From contig BNXD01000057.1 of the NCBI GenBank assembly GCA_025999315.1, positions 1-9,694 of the forward strand: a stretch of 9,694 nt of DNA, in the 5' to 3' direction. The position numbers and the translations under genes were made by a program. This stretch comes from Bacteroidia bacterium (GTDB lineage Bacteria; Bacteroidota; Bacteroidia; Bacteroidales; Rikenellaceae). The notes beneath the pieces are model-generated. The model made no database searches. It saw nothing but the letters and a program-made list of their open reading frames with translations, and was not told where the DNA came from. Within the stretch, counting starts at the first letter, position 1. Every line of letters starts with the position of its first letter. This document shows positions 1 through 7,006 of the stretch, in pieces.

Positions 1-212
1 GGGAGGTTGGCCAGTATGAAATATGCCGCCTCCATCCGCTCGTCGCCGCGCGGACAGGCGTCGTAGAGCTTTCTCAGCTCGGGGTTGGCCCGGCCGTGTT
101 CGTTTATGGTCTCGAGAGCCAGGGCGCGACAGTCGCGGCGGCTGTCGCTGCCACACGACACCGCCGCAAGGACAAGGACCGCCCAAAGGGGCAGAAGGTG
201 TATATTTCTCAT
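1..212 (-). CDS. N-terminal part of a lipoprotein of unknown function (runs off window)
   Basis: This is the first 70 codons of a minus-strand gene whose remainder lies beyond the left edge. The ATG at 212 is followed by a hydrophobic segment (residues 5-18) and a lipobox AVSC with Cys20, so the product is an exported lipoprotein. After a short Ser/Arg-rich linker, the visible mature part is a charged helical stretch (ETINEHGRANPELRKLYDAC, then ERMEAAYFILANL). That pattern is reminiscent of the helical lead-in of Bacteroidales lipoproteins carrying a transglutaminase-like domain, but the domain itself is not visible, so this is a weak guess. It lies beyond the terminator at 320-365 and probably has its own promoter (236-267), so it is not part of the upstream operon. 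Being a lipoprotein gene start is fairly secure; function is open. Confidence 0.75.
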   Translation of the reverse strand, partial: MRNIHLLPLWAVLVLAAVSCGSDSRRDCRALALETINEHGRANPELRKLYDACPRGDERMEAAYFILANL

Positions 213-235
213 CGGGGGTGGGGTTGATGTCGCTG

Positions 236-267
236 CAAAGTACGTTTTTTTATCTCTTACCGCCAAC
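236..267 (-). promoter_or_regulatory. Possible Bacteroidota-type promoter for the gene at 1-212
   Basis: On the minus strand, TACTTTG (236-242) resembles the Bacteroidota -7 element TAnnTTTG with one base missing. A TTGG word (263-266) sits about 20 bases upstream, where the -33 TTG element is expected. It is about 24 bases before the ATG at 212 and directly after a terminator, which fits a new transcription unit. The match is imperfect, so this is only a candidate. Confidence 0.35.
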
Positions 268-319
268 GTTCCGGTCAAAAATCGAATATGACCGGATCGA
301 CTTGACCGTGTCCCGACAT

Positions 320-365
320 AAAAAAGCCTGGAGGCTGCTCCGACTTTTCGGAGCAGCCTCCAGGC
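320..365 (-). terminator. Strong intrinsic terminator of the six-gene operon
   Basis: A perfect 18-bp inverted repeat (326-343 with 348-365) has a 4-base loop (344-347). On the minus strand it is followed immediately by six T residues (complement of 320-325). The stem is GC-rich. The plus-strand side has no T run, so it terminates minus-strand transcription only. It starts 20 bases after the stop codon at 386 and marks the end of the operon. Confidence 0.93.
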
Positions 366-385
366 GTGTAGAGTGCGGAGTATGC

Positions 386-1126
386 TTACTGGCTGACGGT
401 GATCTTGTTGAATGTGTAGGTGTAGATCTCGGGCTCGTCGGTGCCGTAGGCCTTGATCTCCCTGGTGGCGCAGCCGTTGTCGTCATACTCGTAGGAGTAG
501 GTGGCGGCAGTGGTGGAGTGGGTCCACTGGCTGCTCGAGCACATGAAGGCCGAGGGCTTGCCGAACAGGCCGCTCTCGAAGAGCCAGCGATCGACGCCTG
601 CAGCCTCGCTGTAGATGTTGTGGATGGCTCCGGTGTTGGGCTTTGCGCTGTCGAAAGTGTGGTTTTTGGTCTGCCATGCGTCGGACTGATAGCGGGTCCA
701 CGAGGCGATGCACTCGTCGGCGATGGTGACGGTGCTCTTCAGGTCGGTGTCCTTGAGGGCTGTCAGCATGTGGCCTTTGGCGTCGTAGGTGAAGCTGCGG
801 GCATCGTCCCACTGGTCGACCATCGAGGCCACGTAGCCGTTCTGTCCGAGAACCATGGTGAACGTTGCGTAGCCCGACACCGAGACGTTGTTGCCGCTGT
901 ATGCGAAGTTATACACCCGCTCGCCGCTGTTGCGGTCGATCTGTTCGACCTTGCCGTCGGCGTTGTAGGTGTAGGCCCATGAATCCCACTCATCGGCAAA
1001 CGAGGCAACCTGATAGGTGTAGACAGGCGGGGGAGGGGTCGGATCGTTCTTCTTTTTCGAGTCGCACGAGGCGAGCGTGGCTGCCGCGAGGAGCAAGGCG
1101 GCAGAAAGATAAAAATGCGTTTTCAT
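386..1126 (-). CDS. DUF4595-like beta-rich lipoprotein, last gene of the operon
   Basis: A 246-aa lipoprotein. The signal peptide (residues 1-20) ends in lipobox LASC with Cys21, followed by a Lys/Asp/Pro linker (22-35). The mature part is built from repeated beta-hairpin units of the type Y-x-Y-x-x-x-G-x-x (for example around residues 52-63, 112-123 and 212-223, the last reading YEYDDNGCATREI). They resemble YD/RHS-like or DUF4595-type repeats found in many Bacteroidales lipoproteins. The family assignment is by pattern only. The chosen start is the ATG at 1126. The same frame stays open further upstream over the transporter gene, but only this Met begins a signal peptide and it follows the transporter stop by 35 bp. 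No catalytic motif is visible. As the distal gene of a hydrolase/permease operon, it may be a surface binding or accessory protein (inference). Confidence 0.85.
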   Translation of the reverse strand: MKTHFYLSAALLLAAATLASCDSKKKNDPTPPPPVYTYQVASFADEWDSWAYTYNADGKVEQIDRNSGERVYNFAYSGNNVSVSGYATFTMVLGQNGYVASMVDQWDDARSFTYDAKGHMLTALKDTDLKSTVTIADECIASWTRYQSDAWQTKNHTFDSAKPNTGAIHNIYSEAAGVDRWLFESGLFGKPSAFMCSSSQWTHSTTAATYSYEYDDNGCATREIKAYGTDEPEIYTYTFNKITVSQ

Positions 1127-1161
1127 GACAGTTTTTGATTTTAGTGTTGATAATATGATAA

Positions 1162-2172
1162 TTAATTGCCTCCCGAGAGGATAATAACGCCCAGACCGGC
1201 GATGAACAGGGCGAACATCAGCCCGAGCAGCCGGTTGGCAGCCTTGCCGCCTCCCTTGAACTCTTTCCAGATGAAGACCCCCCAGATGGCGGCGATCATC
1301 GGCGCACCCTGACCCAGGGCGTAGGAGATGGCAGCCCCCGCCTTGCCGGCGGCGATATAGCTGAACGCCGTGCCGAGACACCACACTGCGCCGCCCAGCA
1401 CACCGACCATATGGGTTGAGAAATTGCCCTTGAAATAGGCCTTGTAGCCAACAGGTTCGCCGGTGAAGGGTCGGCGCATGACGTAAGTGTTGAAGACAAA
1501 GTTGCTGGCCAGCACGCCCAGCGAGAAGACGAACAGCGCCGAGTAGGGGGTGAGCATGCCCGCGGTGGGCGCCTCGAAGTTGTTCAGGTCCATGGCCGAC
1601 GCCACAAAACGATAGAAGAGCGACATGAGCGCCCCGGCCACGATGGCTAGAATGATCCCTTTGCGGTTCTGGGCGCTTTTCTCGGCGTTTTTGCTCGCCT
1701 TGCCCGCCGCCAGACCGTTGCAGAGGATGGCCACCACGACGAGCGCAACACCCAGGAACAGCAGCACGGGATCGCCCTTGGGGGCGCCGAGATAGTTGAT
1801 GATCACCCCGAGCACCAGAGCCAGCCCCACGCCCAGCGGAAAAGCCACCGCAAGGCCCGCCAGCGACACCGACGCGGCAAGCAGAATGTTCGACGCATTG
1901 AAGATCACCCCGCCCAGAAGCGCATTCCAGATGTTGCGGCCGGATGCCTGCGAGAGGTCTTCGAGAAAAGGACGCCCTTCGCTGCCGAAGCTGCCCATGG
2001 TCAGACCGAGGATGACGCTCAGCAGCACCATGCCGATCACGTAATCCCAATAGAAAAGTTCATACCGCCAACTCTTTGCGGCCAGCTTCTGGGTGTTGCC
2101 CCATGAGCCCCAGCAGAGCATGGTGATAAAGCAGAAGATAACTGCCAGCGTGTAGGAGGGTACAATAAACAT
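1162..2172 (-). CDS. GRP/RhaT-like sugar permease (drug/metabolite transporter superfamily)
   Basis: A 336-aa integral membrane protein with ten predicted helices (roughly residues 7-25, 43-62, 82-102, 106-127, 135-153, 171-190, 207-227, 253-273, 280-300, 315-333). They form two five-helix halves joined by a Lys-rich cytoplasmic loop (155-171), the layout of DMT-superfamily carriers. The N-terminal WGSWGNTQK (residues 21-29) and the glycine-rich helices resemble the GRP (glucose/ribose uptake) and rhamnose-transporter branches. Bacteroidales members are often annotated as sugar or multidrug DMT permeases, so the substrate is not fixed by sequence. It starts 36 bp after the esterase stop and is followed after 35 bp by the small lipoprotein gene. 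In this setting it is the likely importer of a monosaccharide or nucleoside released by the three exported hydrolases; ribose is an attractive but unproven candidate. Confidence 0.9.
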   Translation of the reverse strand: MFIVPSYTLAVIFCFITMLCWGSWGNTQKLAAKSWRYELFYWDYVIGMVLLSVILGLTMGSFGSEGRPFLEDLSQASGRNIWNALLGGVIFNASNILLAASVSLAGLAVAFPLGVGLALVLGVIINYLGAPKGDPVLLFLGVALVVVAILCNGLAAGKASKNAEKSAQNRKGIILAIVAGALMSLFYRFVASAMDLNNFEAPTAGMLTPYSALFVFSLGVLASNFVFNTYVMRRPFTGEPVGYKAYFKGNFSTHMVGVLGGAVWCLGTAFSYIAAGKAGAAISYALGQGAPMIAAIWGVFIWKEFKGGGKAANRLLGLMFALFIAGLGVIILSGGN

Positions 2173-2208
2173 AATGTTCAGGTAGTTTTGGTTAGTGTAT
2201 GATGGTTG

Positions 2209-3789
2209 TCAGTTCGTCTTGATCCGGTCCGAGATGGCCTGCCGCATGGCGTTCAGCCCCACCAGGGCAGATATAGCCGAGGCGACGCCGTTGTAGACCC
2301 GGTACTCGAAGCGCACACCGTCCACGTGGCAATATTTGTAGAGCGCGTTGGCCCCCCTGTAGTTCAAACCCATGTCGGCGAGCGAGATATGGTAGAATAC
2401 TGCGCCATTGGGCCGGGCGATGGTCTCGTCTATGGCCCCGTCGAGCAAAAAGAGCGAAGCGAAAGGCGGCGTGGCGGCGAGCGAAGCCTCGTAGAGCGTT
2501 TTGCCGCCCGCCTCAAAGCCGAGAGCCACGCGGCGGTCGTTGCCCGGCAGGAGCCTGTAGTCCGCCTCGGCAGCGGCGGCAAAAGTCGCAAAATCGGCGA
2601 TCGCCGTCCCGTCCGCCGCGATCATTATGAACGGTTTGGCTTGCTGGACCGAAGAGAGCATCTTCATCGCATTGTCGGCCGGAAGGCGGTCGCCGCCATA
2701 GAGAAAATAGAGCGCTGAGTAGCTGCGCGAGGGGTCGGTGGCATAACCCGAGGGCAAATAGACATCGGCGGCGACGCCTGCAAAGGTGCGGCTCTCCCTG
2801 ATGGCCGAATAGCTGTCGGGCAGGGCGACGGTCTCCTCCGTTTTGTATGGCAGACCCTTGAACCGACACTCGATGTAGGGCAGCACCTCGCTTGTCGCGC
2901 TACGCCAGTAGTCAGAGGTGTGGGCTCCGTTGCGCACGCGATACTCGTGGGCCATGCCCAGATCGCGCATCATCACGTGCAGGTCGTCGTTGGCCACGAG
3001 CAGTTGCTCCTCGTCGTCGCCACAGTCGAAAAAGTAGCTTACACCGGCAAAATCCTGCACGCTGCCGCTGTTGAACATGTAGAACGGGCAGTTGGCCTTG
3101 TAGTAATCGGTCAGGCGGGCCGCGCCGCTCTGCCCCCGTCCGCCGAAGATCGCCCCCCACTGAGTGTCCCAGCCCGAGGCGGGCTCGGTCATGTACTGCG
3201 CGTCGGTGCGCACCGACATGCTCAGAGGCACAGACACCGAGAAGAGCTCGGGATGTTTCGAGGGCAGTATCATGGCCCCGAAACCGCCCATCGAGTAACC
3301 CACCGCCGCGCGGTGGTCGCGGTCGGCAATGGTGCGGTAGGTGCGGTCGATGTGGGGGACCAGCTCCTCGACGAACATGTCCATGTAGTTGAGCGTGCCG
3401 TCGTGGCGATTGACATAGTAGCTCTTGAAAGCCTGCGGCATGACGTAGATCATCGGCTCGAGCCCCGCGGCCTCCTGCGCCTCGATGACGGAGGCCACGC
3501 GCAGATACTGGTCGTTCCACGCATGATGATCGTCGCCCAATCCGTGCAGCAGATAGACCACCGGGTAGCGTCTTTCGCTCTCTTTGTTGTAGCCCTCGGG
3601 CAGGAAGAGCGAAAATTTTATGGGATAGCCGAGCCTGGCGCTGGACATCTGAAGGTCGGTGGTATAGCGGTTGAACTTCGCGTCGGGGTTGTCGGGCAGG
3701 GTGCGTTTTTTGTCGCACGACGAGCAAAGGGCGGCCACGGCAGTGGCGGCTGCCAGGATGAGGCTGGTCATATGGGGAGGTTTAACCAT
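2209..3789 (-). CDS. Exported tandem esterase-D-like protein: active first domain, degenerate second
   Basis: A 526-aa lipoprotein with two alpha/beta-hydrolase domains of the esterase D/CE1-like type (PF00756-like). The signal peptide ends at LCSSC (Cys25). The ATG at 3789 is preferred over the inner ATG at 3771 because the inner start would lose the only Lys of the n-region. Domain 1 (about 40-310) shows the oxyanion segment LLHGLGDDHHAW (80-91), the nucleophile elbow GYSMGG with Ser166, an acidic CGDD segment with the probable catalytic Asp (258 or 259), and His290 in RNGAHTSDYW. Domain 2 (about 325-520) repeats the architecture (LYFLYGGD; GFEAGG; EYRVYNGVA) but has Glu426 in place of Ser and Ala503 in place of His, so it should be inactive. 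It likely removes acyl or aryl esters from the operon's substrate in the periplasm or at the surface (inference). Preceded by ARH-C with a 38-bp gap. Confidence 0.92.
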   Translation of the reverse strand: MVKPPHMTSLILAAATAVAALCSSCDKKRTLPDNPDAKFNRYTTDLQMSSARLGYPIKFSLFLPEGYNKESERRYPVVYLLHGLGDDHHAWNDQYLRVASVIEAQEAAGLEPMIYVMPQAFKSYYVNRHDGTLNYMDMFVEELVPHIDRTYRTIADRDHRAAVGYSMGGFGAMILPSKHPELFSVSVPLSMSVRTDAQYMTEPASGWDTQWGAIFGGRGQSGAARLTDYYKANCPFYMFNSGSVQDFAGVSYFFDCGDDEEQLLVANDDLHVMMRDLGMAHEYRVRNGAHTSDYWRSATSEVLPYIECRFKGLPYKTEETVALPDSYSAIRESRTFAGVAADVYLPSGYATDPSRSYSALYFLYGGDRLPADNAMKMLSSVQQAKPFIMIAADGTAIADFATFAAAAEADYRLLPGNDRRVALGFEAGGKTLYEASLAATPPFASLFLLDGAIDETIARPNGAVFYHISLADMGLNYRGANALYKYCHVDGVRFEYRVYNGVASAISALVGLNAMRQAISDRIKTN

Positions 3790-3827
3790 TTAAGCAATAT
3801 GATAATGTTGTTGTGCTTTTTGACCGG

Positions 3828-5402
3828 TCAGAATATGGCTTTATTTGACCCTTTGTTTGATTTCGAGAAGAGTGGCGCGAGCGGCGCGGAGGCGTAGACC
3901 ACCAGCTCTTTGGCTTCGATGAGGTAGTCGGGGCTCGGATTGAGCACCGTTATCTCGAGGCGGTGGCTTCCGTCCGCGGGCAGGTTATAGTGGTGGAATA
4001 TGTCGTACTTTCGTTTGATGTAGTCGTAGGGCATGGCAAACCGGCAGGTCGTCGTCCCGTCGATGCACACCTCGAGTTGCGCCACGTAGGTCGGGTCGGC
4101 GCCTTCGCGCGTTTGGGTCACCTGACCCATCACCACAACGCCGTTGCCGTTGAACTCCAGCTCCAGACTGTCGCGGAACCGCCTCTTCAGCACGCGCTTC
4201 TCGACGGGATAGATACCCTCGAAGGCTTGCTCCACGGCCACGGGCGCGGGGCGTTGCAGGGGGATGAAATAGCGGTCGCCTTCGATCCTGCCGCCCTGCG
4301 AGGCGAGCGTCTGTTCGATCAGGCGCAGGTTGAGCGGGTACATTGTTTCGAGCGAGGTGGAGGTGTAGGGGAAGTCGATCTGCTCGACCTTTTCCAGCCC
4401 CGGTTTCCAGTAGGAGGGTATGCCTCCATATCCCTTGACGACGCCCAGGATGCCTGCAGCCGAGGCGGGGTTGCAGTCCGAATCCTGCCCGCAGCGCGTT
4501 GCGATGTCCATGGTGCGGAAGAAGTCGCCCTGGCCGTAGAGCAGCCCGATGACCACGTAGGCCGAGTTGATCACCGCGTCGATGTTGAAACCGTTGAATA
4601 CCCCCTCGGGGCACCCCTTCTCGTCGCCATAGAGCAGGTCGATCTCCTGCCAGCAGCGTTTCCAGTCGTTGGGGTATCGGCCGTGCAGGCGAATCACGTC
4701 GGCGATGCAGTTGCGGAATCGTGTGCCGCGCGGGATGGCCCTCAACGCCTCGGAGACGATGGTCGGAATGCGGTCCGTAGCGAAAGCCAGCGAGTACATG
4801 GTCCCGACAAAGAGCCCGCCGTAGAAGCCGTCGCCGCAGTTCATGATGTGACCTATGCGATCGGCGAGCTGCGCCGCCCTGACGGGCATGGCGGGGCAGA
4901 TCATGCCGATGATGTCGGCCTCGATCTGAAAATCGATGTCGTCGGCGTGCGGATTGTTGAGCCAGTGGCCCGACTCGGGAGGCATTATGCCGCTGAGGAT
5001 GTTGTAGCGTGCAGCCTGATTGGCATGCCAGAGCCTGCAGTCGGCATTGGCGAAGGCCAGAGCGTAGGCCTCGGCCGGGGCGTCGATCCCCTCGCGCGCC
5101 ATCACCTCGGCAAAGATGATGTCCATGTAGACGTCGTCGTAGAGCCCAGGGTCGTCGCGGAAGGTCTCCAGTGCATAGTCGTCGTACCACACTATCGGCG
5201 ACTGGTCGTGGATCATTCCACCCTTGTACTTGAACTCGGTGGGACCGCCGTAGGTGCAGCCTATGGTCTGTCCGGCCCATCCTCCGCGGATCTTGTCCAG
5301 CAGGGTGGCGCGGTCGAGGACCACCGTGGAGCCATAGTCGAGGTCGCGCTGTGCACAGCCGCCGAGCAGCAGGGCGGCAAGGATGTACGCAAGTTTTTTC
5401 AT
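3828..5402 (-). CDS. ARH-C: exported ADP-ribosylglycohydrolase-fold lipoprotein
   Basis: A 524-aa lipoprotein: signal peptide with lipobox LGGC (Cys16), then an ADP-ribosylglycohydrolase domain (about 33-345). Visible family marks are the Gly-rich first helix GGWAGQTIG (40-48), the acidic segment LYDDVYMD (Asp89, Asp90, Asp94), the central NNPHADDIDFQIEAD (149-163), GDGFYGG (190-196) and the second metal motif CGQDSDCNPA (304-313; Asp307, Asp309). After it comes a beta-sandwich-like C-terminal region (about 395-505, with LEFNGNGVVVMG and LEVCIDG) and a basic tail. Known family members cut ADP-ribose from proteins or small molecules. Here the metal-site Thr residues are replaced, so the substrate is uncertain. 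The frame is open upstream to 5615, but the ATG at 5402 begins the signal peptide and overlaps the ARH-B stop as ATGA, so it is the true start. It is a close paralogue of ARH-B. Confidence 0.93.
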   Translation of the reverse strand: MKKLAYILAALLLGGCAQRDLDYGSTVVLDRATLLDKIRGGWAGQTIGCTYGGPTEFKYKGGMIHDQSPIVWYDDYALETFRDDPGLYDDVYMDIIFAEVMAREGIDAPAEAYALAFANADCRLWHANQAARYNILSGIMPPESGHWLNNPHADDIDFQIEADIIGMICPAMPVRAAQLADRIGHIMNCGDGFYGGLFVGTMYSLAFATDRIPTIVSEALRAIPRGTRFRNCIADVIRLHGRYPNDWKRCWQEIDLLYGDEKGCPEGVFNGFNIDAVINSAYVVIGLLYGQGDFFRTMDIATRCGQDSDCNPASAAGILGVVKGYGGIPSYWKPGLEKVEQIDFPYTSTSLETMYPLNLRLIEQTLASQGGRIEGDRYFIPLQRPAPVAVEQAFEGIYPVEKRVLKRRFRDSLELEFNGNGVVVMGQVTQTREGADPTYVAQLEVCIDGTTTCRFAMPYDYIKRKYDIFHHYNLPADGSHRLEITVLNPSPDYLIEAKELVVYASAPLAPLFSKSNKGSNKAIF

Positions 5403-7006
5403 TTGAGATTGCTGTAGAACCGGTCTGTCGGCGGGTTTTCGGAGTAATAGACTATATCGTTGACGCGCAGCAGGTAGTCCCTGTGCGGATTGAGCCACTT
5501 GAGCGTTACGCCGTGCGGGCCCTCTGGCATGAGGTACTTCCACGCCGGTTCGAGGCGGCGTTCGGTGTTTTTCATCGGCATGCGTGCTATGTGGTCGTGT
5601 TTGCCGTCGATCCACACCTCAAATTCGGCCACATATGGATCTTCGGGCTCGGCCAGGCCGAAGACCTCCGAGCCGATGTGGCGCATCGACACCCGCGCGG
5701 CATAGTCGGGCGTTATGCTCACGGTCTTGACCAGATTGCCCCAGATGACAAAGCCGTTGCCCGTGAAGTCGAACGTGCAGCTGTCGGCGACCCAGCAGTC
5801 TTTCCTTTCGCGGCAAACGGGGTGGGTGCGCTCGAAATTGCGCTCCAGAGGCAAAACATCGGCCCGGCGCACGGGGATGGTTATCCGCTCGGCCTTAACG
5901 GAGCCCCCGGCCCCGGCGATGAGTTGCGTGGCGTGTTCGTAGCTCAGCTCGTACGCTTTTTCGAGCGAGACGTCGGTGCCCTCGAAGTCGAGCCCCTCGA
6001 TCTCCTTCAGGGGGTCGAGCCAGAAAGAGGGAATGCCCGAGTAGCCGAGCATGACCCCCAGCACGCCCCCGACGGTCGAGGGGTTGCAGTCAGAATCCTG
6101 CCCGCAACGCGCGGCAATGTCGAGCGAACGGGTGAAATCGCCTTCGCCGTAGAGCAACGCCAATGCGACATAGGCCGAATTTATTTTTGCGTCGATATTG
6201 AAGCTAAGAAACACCCCCTTGGGGCAGCCCACGTCGCAGTTCCAGCGTTTGTGCAACTCGAACCAGCACTGCTGCCAATCTTTGGGATAACGTTTGTGCA
6301 GCCTGCGTACATCGTCGATGCAGCGGTAGAAGTCGCTCTGAGGGGGGATCGCCTCGAGGGCGACGTCGAGCACGCGGGCCGGGGTGTCGCAGAAGAATGC
6401 TGCGCTGTAGAGCCCCGCCACGAACGCCCCGCCGTAGAAACCGTCGCCGCTGTTCATTATGTGTCCCACGCGCGAGGCTATCTCCATCGCCTCGGGCAGC
6501 ATGGCCGGAGCCATGAGCCCGATGAAGTCAGCTTCGATCTGAAAGTCGATGTCGTCGGCGTGCGGATTGTTGAGCCAGTGTCCCGAAGCGGGAGGCATCA
6601 TGCCGCTGCGAATGTTGTAGCGGGCGGCCTGGTTGGCGTGCGCCAGATGATACTCGGGCCCGGCAAAGCGGCGCGCGAGGGTTTCGGCGCTGCAGTCGAG
6701 CCCCTCCTGCTCAAAGCTCTCCACAAAGGTCAGATCGTTGTAGATGTCGTCGAACAGGCCGGGTTTCTTGTCCCACCAGTATTTGACGCAGTGCGCCGAC
6801 CACGGTATGGGCTGGTAGTCCTGTACGGTGGTGCCGGTGAACTTGAACTCGGTGGGCGCGCCGAAGACCACCCCGATGGTCTGCCCGGCCCATCCTCCGC
6901 GGATCTTGTCCTGCAGTTGCCGGGGGGTGTACTCCACCTGCCGCGGCAAGCCGTGGGTGCAGCCTGCCAGCAGCAGCAACGGCAATATTTTACCTGATCG
7001 CTTCAT
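5399..7006 (-). CDS. ARH-B: exported ADP-ribosylglycohydrolase-fold lipoprotein
   Basis: A 535-aa lipoprotein with lipobox LAGC (Cys16). The ADP-ribosylglycohydrolase domain (about 30-345) has GGWAGQTIG (37-45), PTEF with Glu53, LFDDIYND (Asp86, Asp87, Asp91), NNPHADDIDFQIEAD (146-160), GDGFYGG (187-193) and CGQDSDCNPS (301-310; Asp304, Asp306). The C-terminal part (about 390-525) is beta-rich, with TFDFTGNGFVIWG and FEVWIDG, and matches the same region of ARH-C. It looks like a small jelly-roll or lectin-like module. The 15 residues NNPHADDIDFQIEAD are identical in ARH-C, indicating a fairly recent duplication. The start at 7006 lies inside the end of ARH-A (17-bp overlap) and the stop overlaps the ARH-C start by 4 bp, so the three are likely translationally coupled. 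Role: extracytoplasmic glycosidic hydrolase, with ADP-ribosyl or ribosyl substrates as the default guess. Confidence 0.93.
   Translation of the reverse strand: MKRSGKILPLLLLAGCTHGLPRQVEYTPRQLQDKIRGGWAGQTIGVVFGAPTEFKFTGTTVQDYQPIPWSAHCVKYWWDKKPGLFDDIYNDLTFVESFEQEGLDCSAETLARRFAGPEYHLAHANQAARYNIRSGMMPPASGHWLNNPHADDIDFQIEADFIGLMAPAMLPEAMEIASRVGHIMNSGDGFYGGAFVAGLYSAAFFCDTPARVLDVALEAIPPQSDFYRCIDDVRRLHKRYPKDWQQCWFELHKRWNCDVGCPKGVFLSFNIDAKINSAYVALALLYGEGDFTRSLDIAARCGQDSDCNPSTVGGVLGVMLGYSGIPSFWLDPLKEIEGLDFEGTDVSLEKAYELSYEHATQLIAGAGGSVKAERITIPVRRADVLPLERNFERTHPVCRERKDCWVADSCTFDFTGNGFVIWGNLVKTVSITPDYAARVSMRHIGSEVFGLAEPEDPYVAEFEVWIDGKHDHIARMPMKNTERRLEPAWKYLMPEGPHGVTLKWLNPHRDYLLRVNDIVYYSENPPTDRFYSNLK

Noticed and set aside
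23..982. Plus-strand open frame of 319 codons over the left end
   Set aside because: It runs across the terminator hairpin and antisense to two lipoprotein genes; low-complexity Arg then Val/Gly composition with no domain.
1127..2050. Upstream in-frame extension of the small lipoprotein through the permease gene
   Set aside because: The extension lies in another frame of a clear ten-helix permease and reads as Arg/Gly/His-rich sequence; the signal peptide at the ATG at 1126 fixes the start.
3963..5417. Plus-strand open frame of 484 codons opposite ARH-C
   Set aside because: Antisense shadow for the same reason; it also overlaps the next antisense frame, which real neighbouring genes would rarely do at this scale.
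5403..5615. 71-codon N-terminal extension of ARH-C
   Set aside because: It lies within the ARH-B coding region in another frame, is Arg/Pro-rich, and would place the lipoprotein signal peptide internally.
5351..6997. Plus-strand open frame of 548 codons opposite ARH-B
   Set aside because: Antisense to a gene with recognisable motifs throughout; its composition is typical of a codon-bias artefact.
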